From NCBI GenBank assembly GCA_019118985.1, contig DWXX01000028.1, forward strand, positions 1 through 6,903: a DNA stretch of 6,903 nucleotides, read 5' to 3'. The DNA is from Candidatus Faecalibacterium faecipullorum (GTDB lineage Bacteria; Bacillota; Clostridia; Oscillospirales; Ruminococcaceae). The translations under genes and the position numbers were made by a program. A model generated the notes under the pieces. It was not told where the DNA came from, ran no database searches, and saw only the letters and a list, made by a program, of their open reading frames with translations. The first letter of the stretch is position 1. The number at the start of each line of letters is the position of its first letter. Of this stretch, positions 1 through 5,065 are shown piece by piece.

Positions 1-321
1 TGCGACGACGACGCCATGCCGTGGGAGCGGGAGGGCGCCCCCCTCGACACCAAATACATGTACGTCTGCCACGCCGAGCTGAACGCCATCCTCAACAGCG
101 CCCACAACAACCTCAAGGGGGCGCGGATCTACGTCACCCTCTTCCCCTGCAACGAATGCACCAAAGCCATCATCCAGTCGGGCATCAGCGAGATCGTCTA
201 CTACGGCGACAAGTACCACGACAGCGACTCGAGCATCGCGGCGCGGTTCATGCTGCAGAAAGCCGGCGTCCGCCTGACCGCCTACCACCCCAGCGGGCGG
301 GAAGTGACCTTTACCCTCTGA
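1..321 (+). CDS. Deoxycytidylate (dCMP) deaminase, 3' part
   Basis: The reading frame is open from base 1 and ends in TGA at 319-321, so the N-terminus lies outside the window. The 106 visible residues are about two thirds of a typical dCMP deaminase. The zinc-dependent cytidine/deoxycytidylate deaminase signature is complete: CHAE (codons 67-78) supplies the zinc-binding His and the catalytic Glu, and PCNEC (145-159) supplies the two zinc-binding Cys. The surrounding pattern DTKY-x-YVCHAELNAI, LFPCNEC and DKYHDSD is characteristic of dCMP deaminase rather than cytidine or tRNA adenosine deaminase. From memory it closely resembles the animal DCTD enzyme over this part. The enzyme converts dCMP to dUMP and ammonia in the cytoplasm, feeding thymidylate synthase; family members are often controlled by dCTP and dTTP. 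A late-competence relative in Bacillus is called comEB, but nothing here suggests a competence role. The next promoter begins three bases after the stop. Confidence 0.93.
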   Translation, partial: CDDDAMPWEREGAPLDTKYMYVCHAELNAILNSAHNNLKGARIYVTLFPCNECTKAIIQSGISEIVYYGDKYHDSDSSIAARFMLQKAGVRLTAYHPSGREVTFTL

Positions 322-323
322 GC

Positions 324-353
324 TTGACACACCGCCCCCGCCGGGGGTATAAT
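324..353 (+). promoter_or_regulatory. Promoter of argF (TTGACA-N18-TATAAT)
   Basis: Both hexamers match the sigma-70/SigA consensus exactly: TTGACA at 324-329 and TATAAT at 348-353, with an 18-bp spacer. The -35 begins three bases after the upstream stop codon. The predicted start of transcription is near 360, giving a leader of about 65 bases before argF. The spacer carries the inverted repeat CCCCC-GCC-GGGGG (335-347) directly against the -10. The 18-bp spacing is one base over the optimum. A promoter this close to consensus is expected to be strong unless repressed. Confidence 0.85.
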
Positions 354-355
354 AG

Positions 356-371
356 GCGCATATTTATGCGC
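356..371 (+). promoter_or_regulatory. Palindromic operator candidate, ArgR-box-like
   Basis: GCGCATA-TT-TATGCGC is a perfect 7-bp inverted repeat covering the predicted transcription start of argF. Its core CGCATATTTATGCG (357-370) agrees with the classical E. coli-type ARG box TGAATAATTATTCA at about 10 of 14 positions if the two central positions are treated as A/T. The outer bases differ. The position over the start site of an arginine-pathway gene fits repression by ArgR. The match was made by eye and the regulator of this organism is not in the window. Confidence 0.5.
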
Positions 372-390
372 TTTGCGCGCACTGGAAAGT

Positions 391-407
391 ATATATAGGG
401 TATATAT
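391..407 (+). repeat. AT-only inverted repeat in the argF leader
   Basis: ATATATA-GGG-TATATAT is a perfect 7-bp inverted repeat, and GTATATAT also occurs as an 11-bp-spaced direct repeat (389-396 and 400-407). It ends four bases before the argF ribosome site. It could be a weak RNA hairpin near the ribosome site, a second DNA operator, or simple AT-rich sequence. It stands out because the surrounding genes are very GC-rich. Confidence 0.5.
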
Positions 408-410
408 GCA

Positions 411-418
411 GAGAGGAG
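411..418 (+). promoter_or_regulatory. Ribosome binding site fixing the argF start
   Basis: GAGAGGAG lies 8 bases before ATG 427. It decides between this start and in-frame upstream starts at TTG 373 and ATG 406, which have no ribosome site at a suitable distance; TTG 373 would also prepend residues unlike the family. Confidence 0.85.
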
Positions 419-426
419 AACCTGCC

Positions 427-1434
427 ATGAACTGCACCGAACTGAAAGGACGCAGCTTTCTGAAGCTGCTGGACTACACCCCCGCCGAGATCGGGGGGCT
501 GATCGACCTTGCCGCCCGCTTCAAGGCGGAGAAGAAGGCCGGGGTCCGCCACGACGGGCTGCGGGGCAAAAACATCGCCCTCATCTTTGAAAAGACCTCC
601 ACCCGCACCCGCTGCAGCTTTGAAGTCGCCGCCCACGATCTGGGGATGGAGGTGACCTACCTCGACCCGTCAGGCAGCCAGATCGGCAAGAAGGAATCCA
701 TCGCCGACACCGCCCGGGTGCTGGGGCGTATGTTCGACGGCATCGAGTACCGCGGCTACGGGCAGCAGATCGTCGAAGAGCTCGCCCGGTACGCCGGCGT
801 CCCGGTCTGGAACGGGCTGACCAACGAGTTCCACCCCACCCAGATCCTGGCCGATTTCCTGACCATCCGGGAGCGGTTGGGCAGGCTGCGGGGGGTCAAC
901 TTCGTCTATTTCGGGGACGCGCGGTACAACATGGGCAACAGCCTGATGGTGGGCTGCGCCAAGATGGGGCTGCACTTCACCGCCTGCGCCCCCAAAAAGT
1001 ACTGGCCCGACCCCGCCCTCATCGCCCAGTGCCAGGCCATTGCGGCACAGACGGGAGCCACCCTCCGCTTTGAAGAGGACCCCCTGACCGCCGCAAAGGG
1101 GGCGGACGTCCTCTACACCGACGTGTGGGTCTCGATGGGCGAGCCGGTGGAGGTCTGGGCCGAGCGGATCGCCGACCTCGCCCCCTACCAGATCAACGCC
1201 GCCCTGATGGCGGCCGCCGGGCCGCAGGCGGTCTTTATGCACTGCCTGCCCGCCTTCCACGACCACAAGACCGCCATCGGCAAAGAGATGGGCGAGCGGT
1301 TCGCCCGGGACGCCATGGAGGTCACCGACGAGGTGTTTGAAGGGCCGCAGAGCATCGTCTTTGACGAGGCCGAGAACCGGATGCACACCATCAAGGCGGT
1401 GATGGCCGCCACCCTCGGCTATACCGGCGAATAA
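427..1434 (+). CDS. argF: Ornithine carbamoyltransferase
   Basis: The 335-residue product has the normal length for this enzyme. It joins carbamoyl phosphate and ornithine to give citrulline and phosphate in the cytoplasm, a late step in arginine synthesis. The carbamoyl-phosphate loop STRTR is at residues 58-62 and HPTQ at 136-139. The ornithine-side motif DVWVSMG is at 232-238 and the catalytic HCLP at 272-275. DVWVSMG with HCLP separates it from aspartate carbamoyltransferase. The C-terminal helix EAENRMHTIKAVM is also typical. The start at ATG 427 is set by GAGAGGAG 8 bases upstream. The same fold can run in reverse in arginine catabolism (arcB), but no arginine deiminase or carbamate kinase gene is visible, and an ArgR-like site in the leader favours the biosynthetic role. 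The gene stands alone, without other arg genes nearby. A 12-bp hairpin follows the stop. Confidence 0.97.
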   Translation: MNCTELKGRSFLKLLDYTPAEIGGLIDLAARFKAEKKAGVRHDGLRGKNIALIFEKTSTRTRCSFEVAAHDLGMEVTYLDPSGSQIGKKESIADTARVLGRMFDGIEYRGYGQQIVEELARYAGVPVWNGLTNEFHPTQILADFLTIRERLGRLRGVNFVYFGDARYNMGNSLMVGCAKMGLHFTACAPKKYWPDPALIAQCQAIAAQTGATLRFEEDPLTAAKGADVLYTDVWVSMGEPVEVWAERIADLAPYQINAALMAAAGPQAVFMHCLPAFHDHKTAIGKEMGERFARDAMEVTDEVFEGPQSIVFDEAENRMHTIKAVMAATLGYTGE

Positions 1435-1443
1435 ACACACCGA

Positions 1444-1476
1444 AAGGCTGCGGCGGGACGCCGCAGCCTTCTCTTT
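1444..1476 (+). terminator. Rho-independent terminator after argF
   Basis: AAGGCTGCGGCG (1444-1455) and CGCCGCAGCCTT (1459-1470) form a perfect 12-bp stem with the 3-base loop GGA, followed by CTCTTT. The stem is very strong but the T-tract is broken, so some readthrough into the next gene is plausible. It begins 9 bases after the argF stop. Confidence 0.75.
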
Positions 1477-1498
1477 GCAGGAAAGGATGGTCTTGCCT

Positions 1499-2080
1499 AT
1501 GGGCGGCGGAAAGGTGACCCGCCCCGACTTCGGGCTGGGGCAGCCCGACCCGGGGCACCCCATGACGGAATTTTACGCCCTGCTGCTGGACGGGCTGGCC
1601 GGGGCCGAGAGCTTCGCCCTGCCGGGGCTGTACGCCCGGTTCGACCCGCCGGCCTGGCCCATTGACCCCGACGAGGCCCGGGACTGGTGCAGCCTCTCTC
1701 CCGACAAGAAGGAGGGCTGGGCCCGCCTGCTTGAACCGGGGCGGCTGCGGCTGCAGGGGGCCGCGCTGCGCTGCACCGCCGCCGGGGCGCCCGCCGCCCT
1801 GGTCCTGACCGCCGAGGGCAGCCGGGCGGGCTGCGCGGTGCGGCTGCTGCCGCCCTGTCTGTGGCCGGCCGACGAGGCCGCCCCGCCCTGGCCGTCCGAC
1901 TGCGCCATGGCGCTGACTGCCGCCCTCACCCCTGAGGCGCTCGCCCTCGCCGACAGCAGCCCCCGCCGCCTGGCCCGGCAGCTGATCGAGGGCCGGGCCG
2001 GCAAAGCCTGGGCCGCCCACCCCCTGCTGGACCGGTGGCTGGCGGCGCAGGCCGCCCGCTGGCAGAAGCTGTGGCGGTAA
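1499..2080 (+). CDS. Unrecognised protein, about 193 residues
   Basis: I do not recognise this family. The frame is open and its codons show the same strong third-position C/G preference as the neighbouring genes, which supports real coding. The product is rich in Ala, Leu, Pro, Arg and Trp, has several Cys (such as DWCSLSPDKK and LRCTAAG), and shows no signal peptide or clear membrane segment. It ends in a helical, basic stretch (RWLAAQAARWQKLWR), so it is probably cytoplasmic. The start is uncertain. AGGAAAGG (1479-1486) lies 12 bases before ATG 1499 but 6 bases before an in-frame TTG at 1493. ATG 1562, which would give a cleaner N-terminus (MTEFYALLLDG), has only a weak ribosome site. No promoter is visible between the argF hairpin and this start, so it probably depends on readthrough from argF or on a promoter inside argF. 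Confidence 0.62.
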   Translation: MGGGKVTRPDFGLGQPDPGHPMTEFYALLLDGLAGAESFALPGLYARFDPPAWPIDPDEARDWCSLSPDKKEGWARLLEPGRLRLQGAALRCTAAGAPAALVLTAEGSRAGCAVRLLPPCLWPADEAAPPWPSDCAMALTAALTPEALALADSSPRRLARQLIEGRAGKAWAAHPLLDRWLAAQAARWQKLWR

Positions 2081-2090
2081 GCGGCTTTTT
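2051..2090 (+). terminator. Possible terminator at the end of the unknown gene
   Basis: An interrupted hairpin can form across the stop codon. GCCGC (2051-2055) pairs with GCGGC (2081-2085), CCGC (2056-2059) with GCGG (2074-2077), and a short CAG/CTG closes the tip. It is followed directly by TTTTT (2086-2090). The stem has bulges, so it is weaker than the argF hairpin, but position and T-run fit a terminator before the next promoter. Confidence 0.4.
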
Positions 2091-2125
2091 GATCTTTCCC
2101 CGCCTTCCGGGTGCGAAAGTTTCAC

Positions 2126-2154
2126 TTTACAGCTTGCACAAAAAGTTGTATGAT
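2126..2154 (+). promoter_or_regulatory. Promoter of the MATE transporter gene
   Basis: TTTACA (2126-2131) and TATGAT (2149-2154) are separated by exactly 17 bp, each close to the sigma-70/SigA consensus. The segment is sharply AT-rich compared with its flanks. Predicted transcription would begin near 2161, giving a leader of about 38 bases ahead of the GTG start at 2199. Confidence 0.75.
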
Positions 2155-2182
2155 AATTTGGCAACAAGCACAAACGCAGGAT

Positions 2183-2190
2183 AGAGGAGG
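2183..2190 (+). promoter_or_regulatory. Ribosome binding site for a GTG start
   Basis: AGAGGAGG is a near-perfect anti-16S match 8 bases before GTG 2199. It fixes a non-ATG start; the next in-frame ATG is 20 codons in and would remove the start of the first membrane segment. Confidence 0.85.
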
Positions 2191-2198
2191 AATCGCTC

Positions 2199-3572
2199 GT
2201 GAATAAAGATCTGACGGTGGGCAAGCCTTCCACCGTGCTGTGGCAGTTCTGCCTGCCCATGTTCGGCAGCATCGTGTTCCAGCAGCTGTACAACATTGCG
2301 GACAGCCTGGTGGCGGGCAAGTTCGTGGGGGAATCCGCCCTGGCGGCGGTGGGCAACAGCTATGAGATCACCCTGATCTTCATCGCCTTCGCCTTTGGGT
2401 GCAACATCGGCTGCTCGGTGGTGGTGTCCCGCTTTTTCGGGGCGCGGCAGTACCGCGACATGAAGACCGCCGTCACCACCTCTCTGATCGGCTGCGCGGT
2501 GCTGGTGGCCCTGCTGATGGCGGCGGGGCTGGCCGGCTGCGACGCTTTGCTCGCCCTCATCAACACCCCCGCCGAGATCATGGCCGACTCGGCCCTCTAC
2601 CTCGACATCTACGTGCTGGGGCTGCCCTTCATGTTCTTCTACAACGTGGCCACCGGCATCTTCTCGGCGCTGGGGGACAGCAAGACCCCCTTCCTCTTCC
2701 TGGCGGCGTCCTCGGTCAGCAACATCTTCATGGACATCCTCTTTGTCACCGCCTTCGATATGGGGGTGGCGGGGGTGGCCTGGGCCACCTTCCTCTGCCA
2801 GGGGGCCAGCTGCGTGCTGGCGCTCTGGGCGGTGGCCCGCCGGATGCGCTCCATCCCCACCGAGGGGCGCCCCGTCCTCTTCTCCTGGCGGATGCTGGGC
2901 AAGATCGCCGTCATCGCGGTGCCGAGCATCCTGCAGCAGAGCTCGGTGTCGGTGGGCAACATCATCATCCAGAGCGTCATCAACGGCTTCGGCACCGGGG
3001 TGATGGCGGGCTATTCGGCCTCGGTCAAGCTGAACAACCTGGTCATCACCTCCTTCACCACCCTGGCCAACGGCATCTCCAACTACACCAGCCAGAACCT
3101 CGGCGCCGCCAAGCCCGAGCGGGTGCGGCAGGGCTACGCCGCCGGTGTCAAGCTGGTCTGGCTGATCTGCATCCCGCTGGCGGGGGCCTACTTCTTCGCC
3201 GGGCGGCAGCTGCTCTACCTGTTCATGAGCGAGCCGTCGGCCGCCGCCCTCGACACCGGCATCCTCTTTTTGCGGATCGTCGCCCCCTTCTACTTTGTGG
3301 TGTCGGTCAAGCTGGTGTCGGACGGCGTGCTGCGGGGCTGCGCCAACATGGTGCAGTTCATGGTCTCCACCTTCGCCGACCTGATTTTGCGGGTGGTGCT
3401 GTCGGTGGCGCTGTCGTCGACGGCCCTCGGCTCGACCGGCATCTGGCTGTCCTGGCCCATCGGCTGGGCGGTGGGCACCGGGCTGAGCCTGCTGTTCTGC
3501 CTGCGTGCGGTGGGGGCTGTGCGCCGCGCCGACCCCGACCTGTCAAGGAATTTTATGGATGAAATTTGTTAA
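2199..3572 (+). CDS. MATE family multidrug/cation efflux transporter
   Basis: The product has 457 residues, the usual length for the family, and is a membrane protein with about 12 hydrophobic segments in two homologous halves. MATE proteins export organic cations, drugs or metabolites from the cytoplasm using a sodium or proton gradient. The N-terminal signature is clear: LPMFGSIVFQQLYNIADSLV at residues 19-38, followed by the GKFVGESALAAVGNS region. RFFGARQY (78-85) and its repeat-half counterpart NLGAAKPERV (300-309) mark the matching loops after the second segment of each half. GDSKTP at 159-164 is also typical. Substrate cannot be read from sequence. The best-known clostridial relatives are MepA/DinF-like pumps, which I do not assign here. 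The gene has its own promoter and a GTG start. Its last codons are AT-rich relative to the body, and no clear terminator follows before the next promoter. Confidence 0.95.
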   Translation: MNKDLTVGKPSTVLWQFCLPMFGSIVFQQLYNIADSLVAGKFVGESALAAVGNSYEITLIFIAFAFGCNIGCSVVVSRFFGARQYRDMKTAVTTSLIGCAVLVALLMAAGLAGCDALLALINTPAEIMADSALYLDIYVLGLPFMFFYNVATGIFSALGDSKTPFLFLAASSVSNIFMDILFVTAFDMGVAGVAWATFLCQGASCVLALWAVARRMRSIPTEGRPVLFSWRMLGKIAVIAVPSILQQSSVSVGNIIIQSVINGFGTGVMAGYSASVKLNNLVITSFTTLANGISNYTSQNLGAAKPERVRQGYAAGVKLVWLICIPLAGAYFFAGRQLLYLFMSEPSAAALDTGILFLRIVAPFYFVVSVKLVSDGVLRGCANMVQFMVSTFADLILRVVLSVALSSTALGSTGIWLSWPIGWAVGTGLSLLFCLRAVGAVRRADPDLSRNFMDEIC

Positions 3573-3624
3573 AGTTCACAATAAAGAAGTCTCATGTATG
3601 AAAAAACTATGGAGGGTTTGTGAC

Positions 3625-3653
3625 TTGCGGGCGGCGCTTTACCTGAGTATACT
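3625..3653 (+). promoter_or_regulatory. Promoter of the binding-protein gene
   Basis: TTGCGG (3625-3630) and TATACT (3648-3653) are 17 bp apart. A second possible -10, TATAGT (3653-3658), overlaps the first but has a 22-bp spacing. Transcription is expected to begin near 3660, a few bases before a strong stem-loop at 3663-3699. The -35 matches TTGACA in four of six positions, so an activator may assist. Confidence 0.65.
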
Positions 3654-3662
3654 ATAGTACAA

Positions 3663-3699
3663 AGCAAGGGAGCTTCAATGGGAGAGGGGTTCCCTTGCT
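3663..3699 (+). promoter_or_regulatory. Leader stem-loop upstream of livK
   Basis: AGCAAGGGA (3663-3671) pairs perfectly with TCCCTTGCT (3691-3699). Wobble and Watson-Crick pairs can lengthen the stem by about five more pairs (3672-3676 with 3686-3690). The structure would sit at the extreme 5' end of the livK transcript. It is followed by CTTATCTTTATC, a poor T-tract. It may protect the 5' end of the message, end transcripts arriving from the MATE gene, or mask the ribosome site AAGGGAG that lies in its 5' arm. Confidence 0.6.
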
Positions 3700-3749
3700 C
3701 TTATCTTTATCAACGCAAACGCAAGCAAGAAAGAAGGAACATACAATGA
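3678..3749 (+). CDS. Possible 23-codon leader ORF before livK
   Basis: ATG 3678 follows AAGGGAG (3666-3672) with a 5-base gap, a reasonable ribosome site about 18 bases from the predicted transcript start. The frame runs 23 codons and stops at TGA 3747-3749, overlapping the livK start as ATGA, the usual arrangement for translational coupling. The predicted peptide begins MGEGFPCSYLYQ and ends in a basic stretch (QRKRKQERRNIQ). The basic end mainly reflects the purine-rich livK ribosome site read in this frame. It is not rich in Leu, Ile or Val codons, so classical amino-acid attenuation is not indicated. The ORF could easily be chance; I know of no homolog. Confidence 0.28.
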   Translation: MGEGFPCSYLYQRKRKQERRNIQ

Positions 3750-4969
3750 AAAAGAGCATTTCCCGCCGTCAGTTCCTGGCTGTTGTGGGTGCTGCTGCCG
3801 CCGCCGGCGCGCTGAGCGCCTGCGGTTCGTCCTCCAGCTCCTCCAGCACGGCCGCTTCCACCGCCGGCTCCGCCGCCGCTGAGGGCGCTGCCGGCGCCAC
3901 CATCAAGGTCGGCCTGCTGGCCCCCCTGACCGGCGATGTGTCGGTCTACGGCATCGCTGTCGCCAACGGCGCCAACCTGTACATCAAGCAGGTCAACGAG
4001 GCCGGCGGCATCAACGGCAAGCAGATCGAAGTGGTCGAGATGGACGAGCAGGGCGACGCCACCCAGGCTGTCACCTGCTTCACCCAGATGGTGGACGAGG
4101 GCATCACCGCCCTGATCGGCGATGTCACCACCACCCCCACCCTGGCCGTCGTCGCTGAGAGCCAGGAGTACAATATGCCGATGGTCTCCGCCTCCGCCAC
4201 CGCCGAGGCTGTCACCTACGACGCCGAGACCGACACCGTCTACCAGAACGTCTTCCGCACCACCTTCACCGACCCGTTCCAGGGCGTCAAGATGGCGGAC
4301 TACGCCACCGACAAGCTGGGCTACACCAAGGCCGCCGTCATCTACCAGACCGGCGCCGACTACAACGAGGGCCTGGCCACCAACTTTGAGGCCGAGTTTG
4401 CGTCCAACGGCGGCGAGATCGTGGCCTCCGAGACCTACTCGGCCGGCGACGTCGACTTCAAGACCCAGCTGACCACCATCCTGAGCGCCAACCCCGAGGT
4501 CATCTACTGCCCCAACTACTACGAGGACGTGGGCCAGATCCTGTCCCAGGCTGTGGACGTCGGCCTGACCGTCCCCTTCCTGGGCGGCGACGGCTGGGAC
4601 GGCGTCACCCAGTACGCCACCGCCGAGCAGCTGGACGGCTGCTACTTCTGCGCCAACTACGCCACCGGCTCCAACCCCGACTTTGAGAGCGCCTATGAGG
4701 CCGAGTACGGCGAGCCCTACCCCAACGGCTTCTCGCCCCTGGGCTACGACGCCGCCCTGACCATCTGCGGCGGCCTGCAGGCTGCCGAGGACGCCGGCCT
4801 TGAGCCCGGCACCGACGAGTACAAGCAGGCTGTCATCGACGGCATCAAGAACGGCAGCTTCGAGGGCGTGACCGGCTCGTTCACCTTCGACGACCACAAC
4901 GACCCCATCAAGACCGCCGCCATCCTGACCTTTGAGAACGGCGAGGCCGTCTTCGTCGAGCAGTACTAA
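3746..4969 (+). CDS. livK: Branched-chain amino acid ABC transporter, substrate-binding lipoprotein
   Basis: The product has 407 residues. It captures amino acid, by family type Leu/Ile/Val, outside the membrane and delivers it to the LivHM channel. Residues 1-26 are a lipoprotein signal: SRRQFL (6-11) matches the twin-arginine (Tat) motif, an Ala-rich core follows, and the lipobox LSAC puts the lipidated Cys at 26. A flexible Ser/Ala/Gly linker (27-51) leads to a type I periplasmic-binding fold beginning IKVGLLAPLTGDVSVYG (53-69). NEAGGINGKQIEVVEMDEQG (84-103) is highly characteristic of this family. ATG 3746 is chosen because AGAAGGA lies 7-8 bases upstream and the signal starts there; an in-frame start at 3695 has no signal logic. 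Gly codons are almost all GGC, with a few GGT and no GGG or GGA, unlike the GGG-rich genes to the left, as expected for an abundant protein. True ligand could instead be another amino acid, amide or urea. Confidence 0.93.
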   Translation: MKKSISRRQFLAVVGAAAAAGALSACGSSSSSSSTAASTAGSAAAEGAAGATIKVGLLAPLTGDVSVYGIAVANGANLYIKQVNEAGGINGKQIEVVEMDEQGDATQAVTCFTQMVDEGITALIGDVTTTPTLAVVAESQEYNMPMVSASATAEAVTYDAETDTVYQNVFRTTFTDPFQGVKMADYATDKLGYTKAAVIYQTGADYNEGLATNFEAEFASNGGEIVASETYSAGDVDFKTQLTTILSANPEVIYCPNYYEDVGQILSQAVDVGLTVPFLGGDGWDGVTQYATAEQLDGCYFCANYATGSNPDFESAYEAEYGEPYPNGFSPLGYDAALTICGGLQAAEDAGLEPGTDEYKQAVIDGIKNGSFEGVTGSFTFDDHNDPIKTAAILTFENGEAVFVEQY

Positions 4970-4973
4970 GCGG

Positions 4974-5017
4974 CGCGCGGCCCGTCCGCCGGGCTGCGTG
5001 AGCGCGGCGCGCGTTTT
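4974..5017 (+). terminator. GC-rich hairpin after livK, probable partial terminator
   Basis: GCGGCCCG (4977-4984) pairs with CGGGCTGC (4990-4997), one G-T wobble, loop of five. Outer CGC bases (4974-4976) can pair with GCG (5011-5013), just before TTTT (5014-5017); a further T-run comes at 5025-5029. It begins five bases after the livK stop. A terminator here would leave most transcripts covering only the binding protein, with readthrough supplying the permeases. Confidence 0.6.
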
Positions 5018-5024
5018 GCCCCTG

Positions 5025-5058
5025 TTTTTATTGCGGAATACTGCGGAGCAATAAAAAA
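5025..5058 (+). repeat. 10-bp inverted repeat in the livK-livH spacer
   Basis: TTTTTATTGC (5025-5034) and GCAATAAAAA (5048-5057) are perfect inverted repeats around a 13-base centre. The stem is mostly A-T. It lies between two GC-rich hairpins. It could be an operator or a weak RNA stem; no function can be assigned. Confidence 0.5.
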
Positions 5059-5065
5059 CGTATAG

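Noticed and set aside
366..398. A 10-codon ORF with two Arg codons (MRFARTGKYI) in the argF leader, as a possible arginine attenuator peptide.
   Set aside because: It has no ribosome site, would start about six bases from the predicted transcript end, lies over the operator palindrome, and no terminator/antiterminator pair follows it.
1391..2356. An antisense open frame (321 codons) across the unknown gene and the start of the MATE gene.
   Set aside because: It covers the argF terminator and the MATE promoter, and its protein is Gly/Gln/Pro/Arg-rich low complexity. The + strand frame has the normal codon pattern.
2399..3562. A 387-codon + strand frame inside the MATE gene.
   Set aside because: It is an alternate-frame shadow rich in His, Arg, Gly and Leu; the main frame has clear MATE motifs throughout.
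3549..3567. AATTTT...AAATTT resembling a CodY box upstream of livK.
   Set aside because: The arms are too far apart (7 bases instead of a tight 15-bp dyad), it lies in the last codons of the MATE gene, and it is nearly 60 bases upstream of the promoter.
3594..3623. A 9-codon ORF (ATG TAT GAA ...) between the MATE gene and the livK promoter.
   Set aside because: There is no ribosome site, it lies upstream of the predicted start of transcription, and its length is expected by chance.
3710..4897. A long antisense open frame (395 codons) opposite livK.
   Set aside because: It is Gly/Val/Ala/Asp-rich low complexity, the expected mirror of a gene whose codons nearly all end in C; there is no family signature or ribosome site.
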